Assembly (NCBI GenBank): GCA_037176885.1
Contig: JAWWNJ010000057.1
Location: forward strand, 248,001 to 312,000
DNA: 64,000 nucleotides
Reading direction: 5' to 3'
Source: Favolaschia claudopus
Taxonomy: Eukaryota > Basidiomycota > Agaricomycetes > Agaricales > Mycenaceae
Under the pieces are notes generated by a model. That model ran no database searches. It saw only the letters and a list, made by a program, of their open reading frames with translations, and was not told the origin of the DNA. A program made the position numbers and the translations under genes. Below, piece after piece: positions 21,675-34,053 of the stretch; position 1 is the stretch's first letter; each line of letters begins with the position of its first letter.

Positions 21675-23518
21675 ATGTCAACTTCAATTGTTTCCCCTTC
21701 CTCAGACTGGCCCGGCTATGACCTAACAGACAACATTGGCGCGTTGTACTTGGGTGCGTTTCGCACTCTGAAGACTGGAGTGGAATACGATGAACGACGC
21801 TTCCTATAGGCGCTGTTATTTCCTTCATGTATGCGATGTTTCTTTGCTCTGGAATGACTTGTTATCTCTTATTTATTCTTTCTTGAGTCTGTCTGGAATC
21901 ACAATCATGCAAGTAAGCTATCTCGTTGAGCCGACTCGGTCATTTGTTGAACGTCGCTCGAGGCCTACCTCTTTTTCCCAAGCCAAGACAAGCTTTTCAT
22001 TCAGTTTGCTGTACGTCCTCACGTTCAATGCACTATTTCACTGACCCTCAATAAATCGCAGGCGGCAATTATGGTGTGAGTGATAATATGCAGTTGAAAC
22101 CGGTCTGTCGGTTCTTAAAGTCGTTTTAGTGTCATGGACCTTGTCTCGACTGCGCTCGTTGCTCAGGTTGTATATTCCTATGTGGTCAGTACTTCGCGCA
22201 ACAAATGTTCTATAAAACAAATAGTCCTAGGTTCCCAACTTCGGTTCTCTTGTACCCCTGGGCAACCTCAAACCGTTAGTTATGTTTGTCTTTAACGGAT
22301 CATATTGCTCAGAACACGCAACAGGTCGTTGGCTGCAGAATGCGGCGTGTCCATGGTGATTGTCCTCTTGTACGGGATTTACCTTATGCCGCCAGCAAGC
22401 AACCTGACACGGTCGAAGATCCCACCTCTATTTTGCATATCAGATATTCAGTGGCAAGTATCCTATCAATCTTACCGCTGTAAAGGCTTCATCAAGAAAT
22501 ACTTGACGATTTGTAGTGATCCCCAATGGCAAAGCGAAATATGTTGTACCGGGACTCGTGGTTGGTTCTTCGTTTTCGATCTAGAATCATATAAATTCCG
22601 TCGGCAGACATTTCTTGGAACGGTTTCAATGGGTGAGTGACTTGAAACGTTCACAAAATCTGCAGCACTGAGGTCTGTCCGTCCGTGATCAGTTGGGGGA
22701 ATTGGTTCGAATTATAATCATTCACGCGGCATTCACTAATCTCAATCAAGGCTGCGTTGTGGTGATGTTCAAGGAGAGCCATGACATTCTGACTGACCAA
22801 AGCCGCCACTTTTCTGTCAGTTTGTCGGCTTGTACGCATTACCTCCAACTGATTTTTTCAATAGGTCTTCGTTGGAATTGCCAAAGGCTTCGCTGCTCTT
22901 GCGGACCTTCTCGCAACCCTGGCTCTTTGCTTCTATATCAACTCTGCCCTGCCGCGCTCTGAATTTGCCAGGTATCCCAGTTAACATCGACTGGTCTAGA
23001 CACGAAGATGCTAAAGCCTTTTATTTTCAGGACTAATAGTATGATCAAGCGATTGGTCGGATACATTCTCCAGCGCGGTGTTCTGGTTACGCTCATGCAG
23101 GGGGCATTGGTGATCGTATTTTTTGCCACGAGGACGAAATTCGCATGGTGATTCAACAACCCTTACGCTGATATTTCGTTCTCATGAATATAACTCGTAG
23201 GCTGGCTCTTCATATCAACGTCACTCGTATATATGCCATTACCTTCTGTGAGTCTTCAACGGTATAGGGTAACGCTTCGACACTCAGGTCATAATTAACC
23301 TGGTCCAGTCGCTACGTACGATTGTCAATTGATATTCAGTATACTCCCTCACATTTTGCAGGTTAAATGGCCGACACACCGGCAGTTCAAAAGAAAACAA
23401 CACATATGGGCTCACAACCTCAATTACAAGAGCTGGAACATACAATGGGTCGGTTCAAGCCAAGGAGCTTCAGCTTGTCCCCACGCCCACAGCTTACAAT
23501 GTTCGTTCGACTTTGTAA
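21675..23518 (+). CDS. DUF6534-type multi-pass membrane protein
   Basis: Role unknown; the family (seven predicted membrane spans, conserved C-terminal domain) is large in mushroom-forming fungi. Seen: ATG at 21675 (MSTSIVSPSSDWPGYDLTDN), then many tiny exons joined by 45-60 bp introns. They give LGAVISFILSGITIMQ, AYLFFPSQDKLFIQFA, VMDLVSTALVAQVVYSYV and VPNFGSLVPLGNLKP. Next come SLAAECGVSMVIVLLSHLYF, FVGIAKGFAALADLLATLAL and KRLVGYILQRGVLVTLMQGA, then LALHINVTRIYAITF. The last exon (about 23354-23518) is a hydrophilic tail. The frame is preserved through these joins, so the gene looks intact. The joins between about 22490 and 22860 are the least certain, as is the stop. Confidence 0.75.
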
Positions 23519-24363
23519 CCGAAACTCTTTCCGCTAATGACGCGAAAGCAAACCACCCGCGGCCCTATCGTTACAATCGAAAAGAGGACCGATTATATGG
23601 AGGACGCTGCGTAGTGGCTGAAAGTCGGGCGTAACAGGAACATCTTCCATCGCTTTCATCGCAAACGCAGCTTCGCAGTTCGTTCATTTCGGTTCCAGTA
23701 GAATAGCTCATGAATGGGATGAATCCCCCCACTCTGTGGAGAAATTTTGAACGTTCGTGTCAGGGTCTATCTGACCCTTTTCAACCTATGTTTGTGCAAG
23801 TGATGACCGAAGATGTTGAAGGCATATGGCATGTTGCGAGCGAAATTGAAGCGACCATTTTTGCTTCATTGCCCATCACTCTTGCTCACATCGGGAATGA
23901 TCCTCGCTTCCCTCATCTTGGTACGACAATGTGTCGTACTGACTGCCTCTGCGGGCTTAATAGTTGCGGCCCCAAGTTCGAAGCGGCGCTCTCAACTTCT
24001 CTTCTCGTTAAGCCATTTCATCTTACATCCTTGACGGAACTCTATCTTCTGTACTCCTTTTTATCTACTACCCCAGTCAGTGTACGGCCTTGAGAAATCC
24101 GAACAGTCAAGTAAAGTATGTATCACCCTGCCTGCTCGCACTATTATTTTCGAGGTGTGAGTACTAAAATTCATTCTCCTCTGAGCCGAAAATTTACTAC
24201 AGATTTCCAATCATCCGATTTTTCTCGTCCCTCGTTTCCTTGAGCGAACTGGAACGTTTTGATTCTTGAACGACTACCTGCCTATTTTGGCGCCTATCAT
24301 CACTTCATCATCTCATCATTGATCCCAGCCCTCTCCGATCCCGACCAAACAACACGAACCTAA
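23519..24363. other. Intergenic, no gene supported
   Basis: A frame at 23813-24034 contains a short hydrophobic run (ILASLILVRQCVVLTASAGL) and could be a decayed membrane protein exon. There is not enough for a gene call. The right end is the LSM7 promoter. Confidence 0.45.
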
Positions 24364-24916
24364 ATGGCCGACCGCGTGAGCCGCCGTTCCTCTCCCCCTT
24401 TTCTCCCTCTGGATATCGACTGAATGCCCAGGCTCGTGGTGCATCAAGAGGCGGCAATCTTCGCGGCGGACCCGGTCTACGCGGCGGCCCTCGCGGCGGT
24501 GGCCCCGGAGGATCCCTCCCAACGATGGACAAGCCAAAACGCGAAGCAATCTTAGACCTATCCAAGTATGTCAACGAAAGGATTCGAGTCAAGTTCACTG
24601 GTGGAAGGGAAGGTGTGTCGTTGTGCGCCCCGTGCTTCATTTGGTTGACCAAATTCGCGTTGGTTGTTGTAGTGAATGGTGTCCTCAAGGGCTACGATCA
24701 GCTGTTGAATTTGGTATTGGACGAAGTAGAGGAGGAACTCCTTGGTGCGTTCTTGATTCATTCGTATACCTTCTATCTATCCATGCGCGATGTATAGAAC
24801 CCGAACCGCATAGGCGATCCCTAGGGCTCGCTGTGCTTCGTGGCCCGACGATCACCCTGGTGAGCCCCGTCGACGGCTCGGAAGAAATCGCCAACCCTTT
24901 CCTGGCTCAAGAATGA
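24364..24916 (+). CDS. LSM7: U6 snRNA-associated Sm-like protein LSm7
   Basis: Role: subunit of the nuclear LSm2-8 ring on U6 snRNA and of the cytoplasmic LSm1-7 mRNA decay ring. Seen: four exons with introns at 24376-24431, 24613-24672 and 24745-24797. The Sm1 motif is IRVKFTGGRE...VNGVLKGYDQLLNLVLDEV, with the Asn of the YDQLLNLVL segment in place. The Sm2 part is LGLAVLRGPTITLVSPVDGS. An ARGASRGGNLRGGPGLRGG-type glycine/arginine stretch precedes the Sm fold, longer than in yeast. The protein is about 127 residues and intact. It lies tail to tail with PAN3, another mRNA decay gene. Confidence 0.93.
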
Positions 24917-25171
24917 TTCCGTCTGGACCCATTCGTACACTCATTCGGGTCACATACCAAGCTGGCCTCATCTGGGATTGGCATTTCGAGGTTACATTGG
25001 GTTCAGGCCGAGCTGTAGATCAGTGCATCCGCCGTATTCAGCAGAAGTGCTCGCTCTCCCACAAAATCCAAATCAACGATGCATTTTTGTCACTATTTTT
25101 CCGAGTCTTTTTTTCTGATTGTACCTATTTTATGCAACCTCCCCATGAAAACGCTTGCATATAAATCACCT

Positions 25172-27854
25172 CTAGCGATATCCACTGGCCGTTGTTGTCG
25201 ACGAGCCCGCGCGTGCAAGTTCGCTACAGTTGCAATTGTTTGTGAGGATGCATAATATTGATGCATGGAAAAATGAGAAGACGAACCTGAAGGACGACTC
25301 GACGCAAGCTTTGATGTCTTTATAGCTAACGACGAGGCAACTTTGCTCGTCGCGCGAAACGAGCATGATTCGTTCGTCGGTCCCTGAATCGAGCTAAACA
25401 CAATGAGCATGGAGGGAACCTCGTTCGATATGAAGCAGACAACAAACCTTGCTCAGACAAGCAAGCACATGCGAAAGATTGACCGAAGGGTTCCCGCTTT
25501 CGTCGACCTGGTGGAATACGTAGTCCCGGAAAAGCTTCACGATGTACCGATCGCCCGTCTCCGACCAACGAGGCTCGCGCGCAAATCTAATTCAAGGGTG
25601 GATCAGCGAAATGCAAAATTCGCAAAAAGGATCGACACAAACTCGGGTCTTTCGTTAATGAAATTGAATTTGCAGAGTAGTCGAACCAGACGTGCGTTCT
25701 CCAGTTCACCCATGAGCTCGTTCTCCATCGTGTCCGCAGCGCTATTCCACAAAGCGAAGCACTCGGTCAGCGTCCCTCATGAAGCCAATCATCCTGCGAC
25801 TCACTTTAAGGCATCTCCCATCTCTGCAGCGACCTTCGAACTAAGCATCTCCAACAGCTGCCCGATACTCTTGTGCGGCCCGCCCTTGTTGACCAGAAAC
25901 AGCGCGACAGCTTTGATCTCAGGGCTATACAGCCGGCCCATCACCTCCAAGCTCTTCTGGAAGTTGCCGCCACTCGAAGCCATGACGTTGCCTGTGCAAA
26001 GCGCAAAGAGGAGACGGCCAAACATAGTAAGATCGTCCTGCTGAAGGAGATGCGTGTCCTGCGGGGTATCATATAGAAGGACGTCGAAGATGCCACACGA
26101 ACTGATACGGACGCTGCCAGGAAGATCAACGAGTGAACGATAGGATAGATACAAGAGAAGAGATATACCGATTCTTACTGGTAACCAGCACCTTACTGAC
26201 GTCGATCATACGAACCACATGCCCCGCGTCGTGCACGCGCTTAATAGTGCCCGCCAGCTGCACGATATAAGACCACAACGTGCGCTCGGGAATGGGCTGG
26301 AAACCGCCCGCACCACGCGTCCCATAAGCCGACTTGAGATGCGCGTCGAAGAGGGTCTGCGCCTTGGGATGGTACGCATACGCGACGACCAGCGAGCTGT
26401 CGCCGAATGCATGTGTCGTGAAGGCCTCGTGGATGGAGACGATGCCGGAGTGCTGCAGTTTCGCCCAGGTTTCGATGGCGGTGAAGGCGGCTTGGTGTGG
26501 TAGGCGGTAATCTATGTGCGAATTACGGTTAGTAGACTAAGGAAGAGTGCGAAAGGAGGGGAAGGACGTACTCTCGATGCGGCGGAGGCAGTAGACCGTG
26601 CCATCTATTGAGTTGACGGCGCGGTAGACGGTGGATGTCCAATTGCCAAACTTGCGGCGTTCGGAGGCACCGTTTGTGTTCTCGAGGGGGATAAGGGAAT
26701 GGTACCCCTGCAGTTCTTCAGGGAGATTGAGGCCTACCAACGGATATCGTTATTCTAAGTATTCTGCCCAAGAACGGAGAAGTCATGCCTGGTGCAGGGG
26801 CGATATGTAAGTCCTCGCCCCGGCTTTGTAGGAGTGTCCGCAGCTCGGACGAGGGAGGGACAAATTGGGTGTCGGTAACGGAGTTGACGAAAGCGGAAGG
26901 AATGACCGATGAATAGAGATGGTAATTGAGCTGGGAGGAGTCGAGGATTGGTTAGTGCCAGGTAGATAATTGTGGGATGACGGAGTGAGTGCATAGCTTA
27001 CCGGCTGGCGTAAAAACGGAGTCGCAGACGCGAAATAAGGATTTGCTGTGGAGGGGTCGTACCCGTCGTAAGGAGTATCAGCGTAGAAATTATTGGAGTT
27101 GATCTGCATGAGCAAGGAGACATTAGTATGGCGTCGAGTAAATGAGCAGATCCAGACGCACGTCGTGCATCTCCATCTCTTCATCACCAACTGGGGGATA
27201 AGGGTACTCGCCGTATTCCTCAGGCTGCTGCTGCTGCTGGTTATCATGATGGTACTGAGGCTCGGGTGGCGGCCTGAGCGCTGTGAGAAGGGATGGATGC
27301 AAGTAAACCTTCCGATACGTACGGAGTGGCAATTGAAGGTGGGGGAGTGGAGGCGGTCTTGATGTGGGCGGGGACCTTGGGGATGAATACTGGCGCGTTT
27401 ACGGATTGAGAGAGCCCTTTAGATGGAGACTCCGCTCGCGGACTACAGGCAGTTCAAGCGGACCGAAGCAACCGATAGCGCGAAATAACATACGCGATTG
27501 AAACAGCGTCTGGCGCCTATAGACGCGGTCAATACATACTCAGAACAGATGAACGAGTTGAACGCGCCGGCGGGTGATAATATGCACAACCTTTGTTCTC
27601 AAATTTGCAAGAGCTGATCGTCCAAGTTGGTTCTCAACGTCAGACGCGACTTGACCAGTTTACACACCCGTAAATCATGATATTCCTACACTGTCGTTGA
27701 ACAGAGTCTACGCAAGGTTAGCGATGCGAATACGGTCAACAAGGAGTGCGAACTAACCCTTGCGTGACGGACGGAGTTGGTCGTCGTCTCCGCTGGATGG
27801 TCGGACTATCTTGATGGCGGCATTGGCGGATTGGGGGCGGGTAAAGAAGGCCAT
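25172..27854 (-). CDS. PAN3: PAN3, regulatory subunit of PAN2-PAN3 deadenylase
   Basis: Role: recruits PAN2 to poly(A) tails through an N-terminal zinc finger, a pseudokinase and a C-terminal knob domain; cytoplasmic. Seen: ATG at 27854 ([20 protein letters not shown]). The CCCH finger [21 protein letters not shown] is split by an intron. Then come a P/Q-rich linker and pseudokinase segments ([40 protein letters not shown]). Next are [40 protein letters not shown] and [20 protein letters not shown]. The C-terminal [20 protein letters not shown] is the family signature. The last intron (about 25308-25247) gives a short Ser/Thr tail ending at 25172. At least nine exons; frame intact. Confidence 0.93.
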
Positions 27855-28168
27855 GTTGTCGTTAAATACAATTACAGACCGCCCAGGTCGCCTCTCGCTG
27901 GCCTCAAAGGTCAGAGAGGTAAAGAGGAAAGAACCTCAACGACTCTGACAAATCACGGCCCAATTGATCCGCCTTCTATGGGTCCCAGCGGACTCGGACA
28001 AAGTATACTCGGCAGCTGTTAGTCTCCTTGGATAACGAGCGACTTAAAAGTCTGGAACATTTCATAGGATAAGGAATAAAAATCTAATAAACAACACCTA
28101 TGAAAGTCACAGACTATGTTAGCAATAACTAACAATCTGTAACGACCGTGTGGGCAACGCCCAACGTT
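27855..28168. other. Intergenic between PAN3 promoter and the next gene's 3' end
   Basis: No gene supported. The 5' region of PAN3 and the 3' flank of the membrane-protein gene meet here. Confidence 0.5.
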
Positions 28169-29423
28169 TCAAACGCGGGCCATCTCATGCGCCTCGCTTG
28201 GTTTATCCGAAAAGTTGTCCACCTCCGTCAGCTGCTCGATATGGACATGCATAGGTCTTGATCGCATAGACCGGTCGTGTGCTCGAGCCTGGAGATTGGT
28301 GCCGGCCGGAAAGGAAGAACCACCAGTATTCGCGAAGCTCCGAGTATTTTGAGAAATGCCAACACGCAGCAGCACCATGTAGAACGCGATAGAGATGATG
28401 GGGGTCACCATGTCCAGCACAATATACTGCGCATTGGACTTGGACACGAAGCAGGTGAGGGCGGCGATCAAGGTGATGGAGTAGAGAGCGCCGGCATCGA
28501 CGATGATCATGAGAACGGGCCAAGTCATGCTCTTGCCTACGCGACCATGAGAGCCGCGTTCGATAGCCCACAACTTGTACGCAAGGATGGCTGCAAAGCG
28601 TCTGAAGTCAGCAATCTGATAGACGGAAGTAAGTTGTAGGAATATCTCACCAGTTGCGACAAGATTGCATGTGAGGGTGGTAGCATAGAACGCAGTAATC
28701 CATTGGCCAGTGCGTTTGACGAAGATGTCAGCAGAGTCAGCCGCCGGCTGGGACAAGGTAATGACAGTGCCGGCAGCGGTAGCTGAGCGCATTTGAAGGT
28801 TAGCTCGGGAAACTACTCAATTGAATTTTGACACTTACCAGCGACAGAGCACCACAGAATCACGGGCAACACGATGATCCACCATGAGCGCCACACCATG
28901 TAGCATCGATATATCTGGAGGTAACTCAGCATCTCAGAAATTGGCAGGACGCAAGTAATCTTACAACAACTCCGTCTCCAATGGCAGTCTGGAAACTATA
29001 TATCGAGTTTTTGAAGATAAAGGATTCGTCGCTGCCATTCGCGAACCACGCGGAGGGGCCACCGGGGAAAAAGCGGTTGAGAACGAGGCCCGTATAAATA
29101 CGCTTAATGTCGACGGCGATATGCTAAGCGGATAGGTAGAATGAGCAGATGTTAACGAAGACTATGCAGCCGAAACTCACGATTGTACTCAGTATCAGCA
29201 GCAGGCAAGCAATGGTGACCATCGTGTAGTTGATTTGCGAATGGGCGCGGCCATTTGTGAGACACCATACCGTCGCAATGAACATCAGCACCGAGAAACC
29301 TACATACCCTACTTCAGCCGCCAAGCATTACTCTGACAAGACAGGATACGCACCATATAAAACACCCTCCAAAACAGTGGAAATAATTCCTGCTTCGTCG
29401 AGGGGAACATTCGGGGGAGCCAT
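28169..29423 (-). CDS. Multi-pass (about seven-span) membrane protein, basidiomycete-specific family
   Basis: Seen: ATG at 29423 (MAPPNVPLDEAGIISTVLEG), then spans in GFSVLMFIATVWCLTNG, MVTIACLLLILSTI, SWWIIVLPVILWCSVA, WITAFYATTLTCNLVATG, MTWPVLMIIVDAGALYSITL and IVLDMVTPIISIAFYMVLLR. The tail is hydrophilic (SSFPAGTNLQARAHDRSMRS) and the stop is at 28169. There are about six exons with short introns; one near 28660-28595 follows NLVATG. The order of loops resembles a large family of uncharacterised seven-span fungal proteins. Function and ligand are unknown. Confidence 0.75.
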
Positions 29424-30504
29424 TGTACACAAAGGGGGAGAAAGGTGAGCTGGTGGGCACTAGGAAATCAGCATTGAAGTTGGTATCTAGCTTTTATGTA
29501 AGTACGCAGATGGTGTCGCGTCCAAGACCCAGTTGATGGAGTTATGCGTGATCAAAAGAACCAAACCAGCAAACCGAGCCGGAAAATTTCCGCCTTTTGA
29601 ATCTTTGATTTGGGTTTTACCTTTTATGTCCAAATCACCGTGACGAGTGCCGTTTCAAACGGTCTTAACGACAGATCCTCCGAGGCATATTCACGCGTCC
29701 GCCTCCGGTTATTCTATACGTACCAAAAGACGAAAAGGTAACAAGGGGTCCCATGCGGGCTCGCAGATTGGCGAATCCTTCGACGCTTCAGTATGCCAGC
29801 ACTCAGGTCAAGTTGCAAACGAGGGTGAAAATCTTAAAAGATACGACGGAGAGAGCCCGCGAGTTATTCTTAGCCAGGAAAGTACTCCAGAAATCAAGGA
29901 AGCGAGCATCTCGAAGCACTGAAAAGCACCCGTAGTCTCCAGGAAGATCACCAGGCGGGGACTTCAATCGAAGCTCACAGGACACGGAGGAATTGTCAAG
30001 ACTCAGAGCAAAACAATTGTGGGGGTCAGTCACATTGCGGTCACCGGGTGTGACTCTTCAATCAGCACCACCAAGTTGCCACCAAGTTCTTCGCAAACTG
30101 GTTCAGCCCCTAGAAATCCTCGTTTGTTGGGGTCACCATTCGTCTGCTGGTCTGCTGGTCTACTTGAGACCCAAAAATTTGGCGCCTAGAGAACTAGAGA
30201 ACTGTGTTTGAATTGGCTGTCGGCAAGCTGTCGGAGTTGACGGCCAAGGACTTCGATTAGTTGAATTCTCATCGCAACGCACACATTGCGCGTTCCTACC
30301 TTCCCTCGTTCTTGATCTCCGGCTTGAAACAATGCATCGGAACTACGGCTGGAATGTCACGATGATTGTCTGTTTCCATCTTGACGGATTTGCTACGATA
30401 GGCAAGTAAGTTCTATCGGACTCTGTTAAAAATGTTCGCATTGCGCCTCCAATTCAAACATCTCTCCATCTCACCGTCCACGACACTCAACACGAACTTG
30501 CACC
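29424..30504. other. Intergenic, no gene supported
   Basis: Open frames near 29647-29935 overlap in two frames and are rich in Arg/Lys/Ser without a recognisable motif. The right 200 bases are probably the ALDH promoter and 5' leader. Confidence 0.5.
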
Positions 30505-32453
30505 ATGTCTTTGAAGTACACTCCTGTCGACGAGATCAAGGCCGTATGTCCTCCAAATTTCCTTTGCGTCGATGTTGTGCTCATCGCGCGTCTAGGCTCA
30601 CGCTGAACTCCGCAAGACCTTCCTGGCCAAAGAAGACTCTGCCTTTGCCGTTCCGACGTGCTCAGCTCCTCCAAATCGCTCGTCTTTTCCAGGAGAACAA
30701 TGAGCGTTTGACTGCTGCGCTCACCGCCGACTTGGGGCGTCACAAGCTCGAGATCTCCTTGCCCGAGATGGGACTCCATCATCTCTGGCGCTGTTCGTGC
30801 TGCCGAGTCCCTGGAGGAATGGCACAAGGTTGAGAAGCCCACTGTGGAGGAATGGCGCAGCTCGTGGGATACCAGCGTCTACACCGTTCCCAAGGGTGTC
30901 GTTCTCATCATTGGGTATGTTTGTTGCGAATTTTGAGAAATCTCAGCGCGATTGTTAATCGATTTTGTAGCCCGTGGAACTACCCCTATGTCACCACCAT
31001 GCTTCCTCTCGTCGGCGCCATGGCGGCCGGCTGCCCTTGCATCGTCAAGCCCTCTGAATTCAACCCTCACTGTGCCCAACTCCTCGCGGAATTGTTCCCG
31101 AAGTACCTCGATCAGTCGGCTTATCGCATTGTCAACGGCGCAGCGGCTGAGACTACCGCTCTCCTCGACCTCAAGTGGGACCACATCTTTCTTTTACTGG
31201 CAGTGGCCGCGTTGGCAGAATCATCGCTTCTGCAGCTGTCAAGCACGTTACGCCTCTCACGCTCGAGACTTGGAAGCAAATCGCCTGTCTACATCGATCC
31301 CAGCAACACCGACATCGATCTCGCCGCGAAGCGCATTCTGTGGGGCAAGCAGCAAAATTCTGGGACAGGTATGCCGGTCGTTCCTACCTCAACGTTCTAA
31401 TGCGATATTCATGGGATCGGATCGATTAGATTTGCGTCGCGCCCGACTACATCCTCGTGCCGCGCGCCCACCAAGATGCCCGTGGTGGCGGGCTTCAAAA
31501 AGGCTTACGAGACTTTCTGGCCCCATCCCAAGGGCGCTCTGGACGCGAAATCCGAATTCGGCGCCATCCTGAACCCCTCACCACCACTCCCGGCCTCATG
31601 GACCTCCTTGGCCGTACCAAGGGCGACATCGTCCTCGGAGGCAAGGCGGAAGGTACCAAGCGGATCGAGCCTACTATCGTTGCCAACGTCAAGCTCGGCG
31701 ATGCCCTCATGGAGGAGTACGTATTTTTGCATGCTATAGTTGCCAGCACCTAACGTCTATGGTTGTCTAGGGAGCTCTTCGGGCCCATTATCCCTATCGT
31801 GCCTGTAGACGGTCTCACCGAGGCCATCCAAATTATCCGAGACGGGTGAGCCAGGGTCGATTTTCCGTAGGGGCCACTTTGTGACTTTGCCTCAGCCCTG
31901 TTCCTCTCGTCATCTACGTCTTCACCGACAGCGAGGAAACCAAGCAAGAATGTAAGTATAAATTTACTGTCCCGCATTATTACATATTCTGACGATCGTC
32001 GCGTTTCAGTCCTCGAGTCGACCCAGAGTGGCACTCTCGTTTTGAATGATACTTTCATGCAACTCGGAGGGTACCGTCGATTTCTATAGTGTTCTCTAAC
32101 ATTACTGAATCGTACAATTTCTACAGTCCACGAGATGCCCTTCGGTGGCCAGGGAAGAGTCTGGATGTGCGTCACCTAAATAAATCTCATTCATGTTCAA
32201 CGCGCCCGAAACTAACGTGTCGAAAATTGTAGATGGTTCATACCTTGGCAAACACTCCTTCAACACCTTTGTTCATCGCCGCAGCTACATCAACGTTCCT
32301 CGCTCGTGAGGTCTATCTAATTTTGTTTTTCCGGTATATTCTCTTATTCTATCCAGTTTCGAGCCCTTCAACGCCTACCGCTACCCTCCCTACTCCGAGG
32401 AGGCTTTCCAAGTACTCTCCGGCCCTGCCAACGTCCAGATTCCCCCGCAGTAG
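30505..32453 (+). pseudogene. ALDH3-type fatty aldehyde dehydrogenase with many one-base insertions
   Basis: Family: NAD(P)-dependent aldehyde to acid oxidation, often membrane-associated in class 3. Seen: ATG at 30505 (MSLKYTPVDEIK), then PFRRAQLLQIARLFQENNER, PKGVVLIIGPWNYPYVTTML and CIVKPSEFNPHCAQLLAELF. After these come TGSGRVGRIIASAAVKHVTP, ICVAPDYILVPRAHQDA (catalytic Cys), FGPIIPIVPVDGLTEAIQII, HEMPFGGQG and SYLGKHSFNTFVHRRSYINV. The C-terminus is EEAFQVLSGPANVQIPPQ, stop at 32453. Introns and codons look conserved. However, apparent extra bases near 30630, 30771, 31190 (two), 31268, 31365, 31480, 31577, 31594 and 32156 break the frame. It is either a young pseudogene or an assembly error; no deletion was noticed. 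Confidence 0.8.
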
Positions 32454-33689
32454 GAGTTGTCCCCGTGTTTCCGCGTCTCATCCTAGTATCCTTGTACATG
32501 TCCTGGGTTCCCGTCACGAAAATAGATCGCGCTCTTGTTCTGATGTATCATCTCTGTTAACTTCTTGTGGTTATGGCCGACTCCTGCCGACTCCCGACCA
32601 ACGTCGCCGCTCGGAAGGAAGGACAAAAAATTGGGCAGGCAACACTATTCATCCAGGCGACGTTGAATGCACAGTCTGAGTCTTCGCGACATTCTGATTT
32701 TCAACGCAGCAATAAATTACGTTCAGGAACTTTGGAGGTGGCGTCAAGTTTTCACGATGTGTGCGACCATCGCTGGAGCGGGTTTGATGTCAATCTGATG
32801 TCCGTATTCACCCCGCGCCCGGTCACCTTTTGCCGGGGATTTGCGGGCTGCTTGGTTCGCAGTTCGACTCGGATACCTCCGGCCAAGACTTCGGAGCCCT
32901 ACAATCCGATCCGTTCCCGCTTGAGCTCTTCGAATTCTCTCAACAATCGAGGCTGACAGGATAATCACTGATACACCAACAGCTTCTCCCGTGTCTCCCA
33001 TGGTGTTCTCCCGCGTTGCCTTTGCAAGCTCTCAAGTATGCCCATATCTTTCCATAGTACTTGACCAGGAATCACTTGCACCTCCCAAACGCCTTCTGTG
33101 TAAAATTTGCGTCAGCGCACACTCAGCTGGATCATATCTCTCACCAAACCATGGTCCTAGCCGAGGTTAAGCGAAGTCATGGTTCTGGACGGCGTGAGCT
33201 TGGAATTGAATGTATGGGAAGACAACCTCGGAGTTTGCTCAGACGAAGATCTCTGAGGCCATGGTGTGAACCTTAAATACTGCTCGTGTCCAAAAATATA
33301 GCGAAGGATAATTTAGACTGCACTCAAGTATACTGTGTCGACTTGAAAGTTGTGGCTGAGCGGGCCGTAGCCCTACGGGGTGCATGCGGGCCGAATGTGT
33401 CTTGGCGCGCATACCATTGTAGTCGGCTTACCTTCGGTACTTTATGATGCGGTCATTCTGCCGAATGGTCGTCTTCAATTGAGAGTTCAATAGTATGATT
33501 CTATGAAGCCCCATCCATCTGCCAATTTGAAACTCACTGTTGCACAACGAGCAGGAAGGAGCAGGAGAACGACTCCGATGGACGACCATGCGTGAGGAGT
33601 CGCAATGCCCGCCGGCTGCAGACGCCAAAATTGAAAGCGCCCGACCCAACCAATCATGATGAAGAACCTTGGGCGGAGCTATCAGCGGA
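32454..33689. other. Intergenic, no gene supported
   Basis: 3' flank of the aldehyde dehydrogenase and DNA before the inverted-repeat element. Short frames show no family features. A GC-rich imperfect palindrome (GGGCCGTAGCCCTACGGGG) lies near 33363. Confidence 0.5.
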
Positions 33690-33768
33690 GGCAATCGTCG
33701 GTGCGGAGTAGACTCGAACCCAGGTCCGCCACAGCAGGGTTTTGATGACAGTCGATCAAACCGATGCG

Positions 33769-33880
33769 GCGGAGCGACTGGTAGATAATCCGAGGATTTT
33801 GGCGTGGAGCGGAAATTGCCGAGGTTGTTTTGACTTAGTCGTGAAAACGCGAAGGGCCAAAATTCAAACTTGTCGTATGA
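33769..33880 (+). repeat. Left inverted repeat arm
   Basis: Matches the complement of 34950-35060 almost base for base from AGCGACTGGTAGATAATCCG to AAAATTCAAACTTGTCG. Confidence 0.85.
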
Positions 33881-34053
33881 GGGATTTTCAAGTATGTTCG
33901 TGTTCGCAATGTAATTAGCTACGCTTCTATGTTTTTAAATTCGTGAATTTCCCTCGCGTTCGAGCGCAGGAGCCTCAACAACTTTGCCATCACAATTACC
34001 TTTTTTAAGACTCCATTGATTTTGACGCGCATTCTGCTCTCGACGACGACGCG

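Noticed and set aside
28277..28639. Plus-strand ORF of 120 codons inside the membrane-protein gene
   Set aside because: Antisense shadow; the minus strand encodes hydrophobic spans with introns.
33695..33790. A tRNA gene suggested by a GGTTCGAGTCT box on the minus strand
   Set aside because: The T stem and acceptor stem do not pair, and no matching A box or 5' acceptor half was found.
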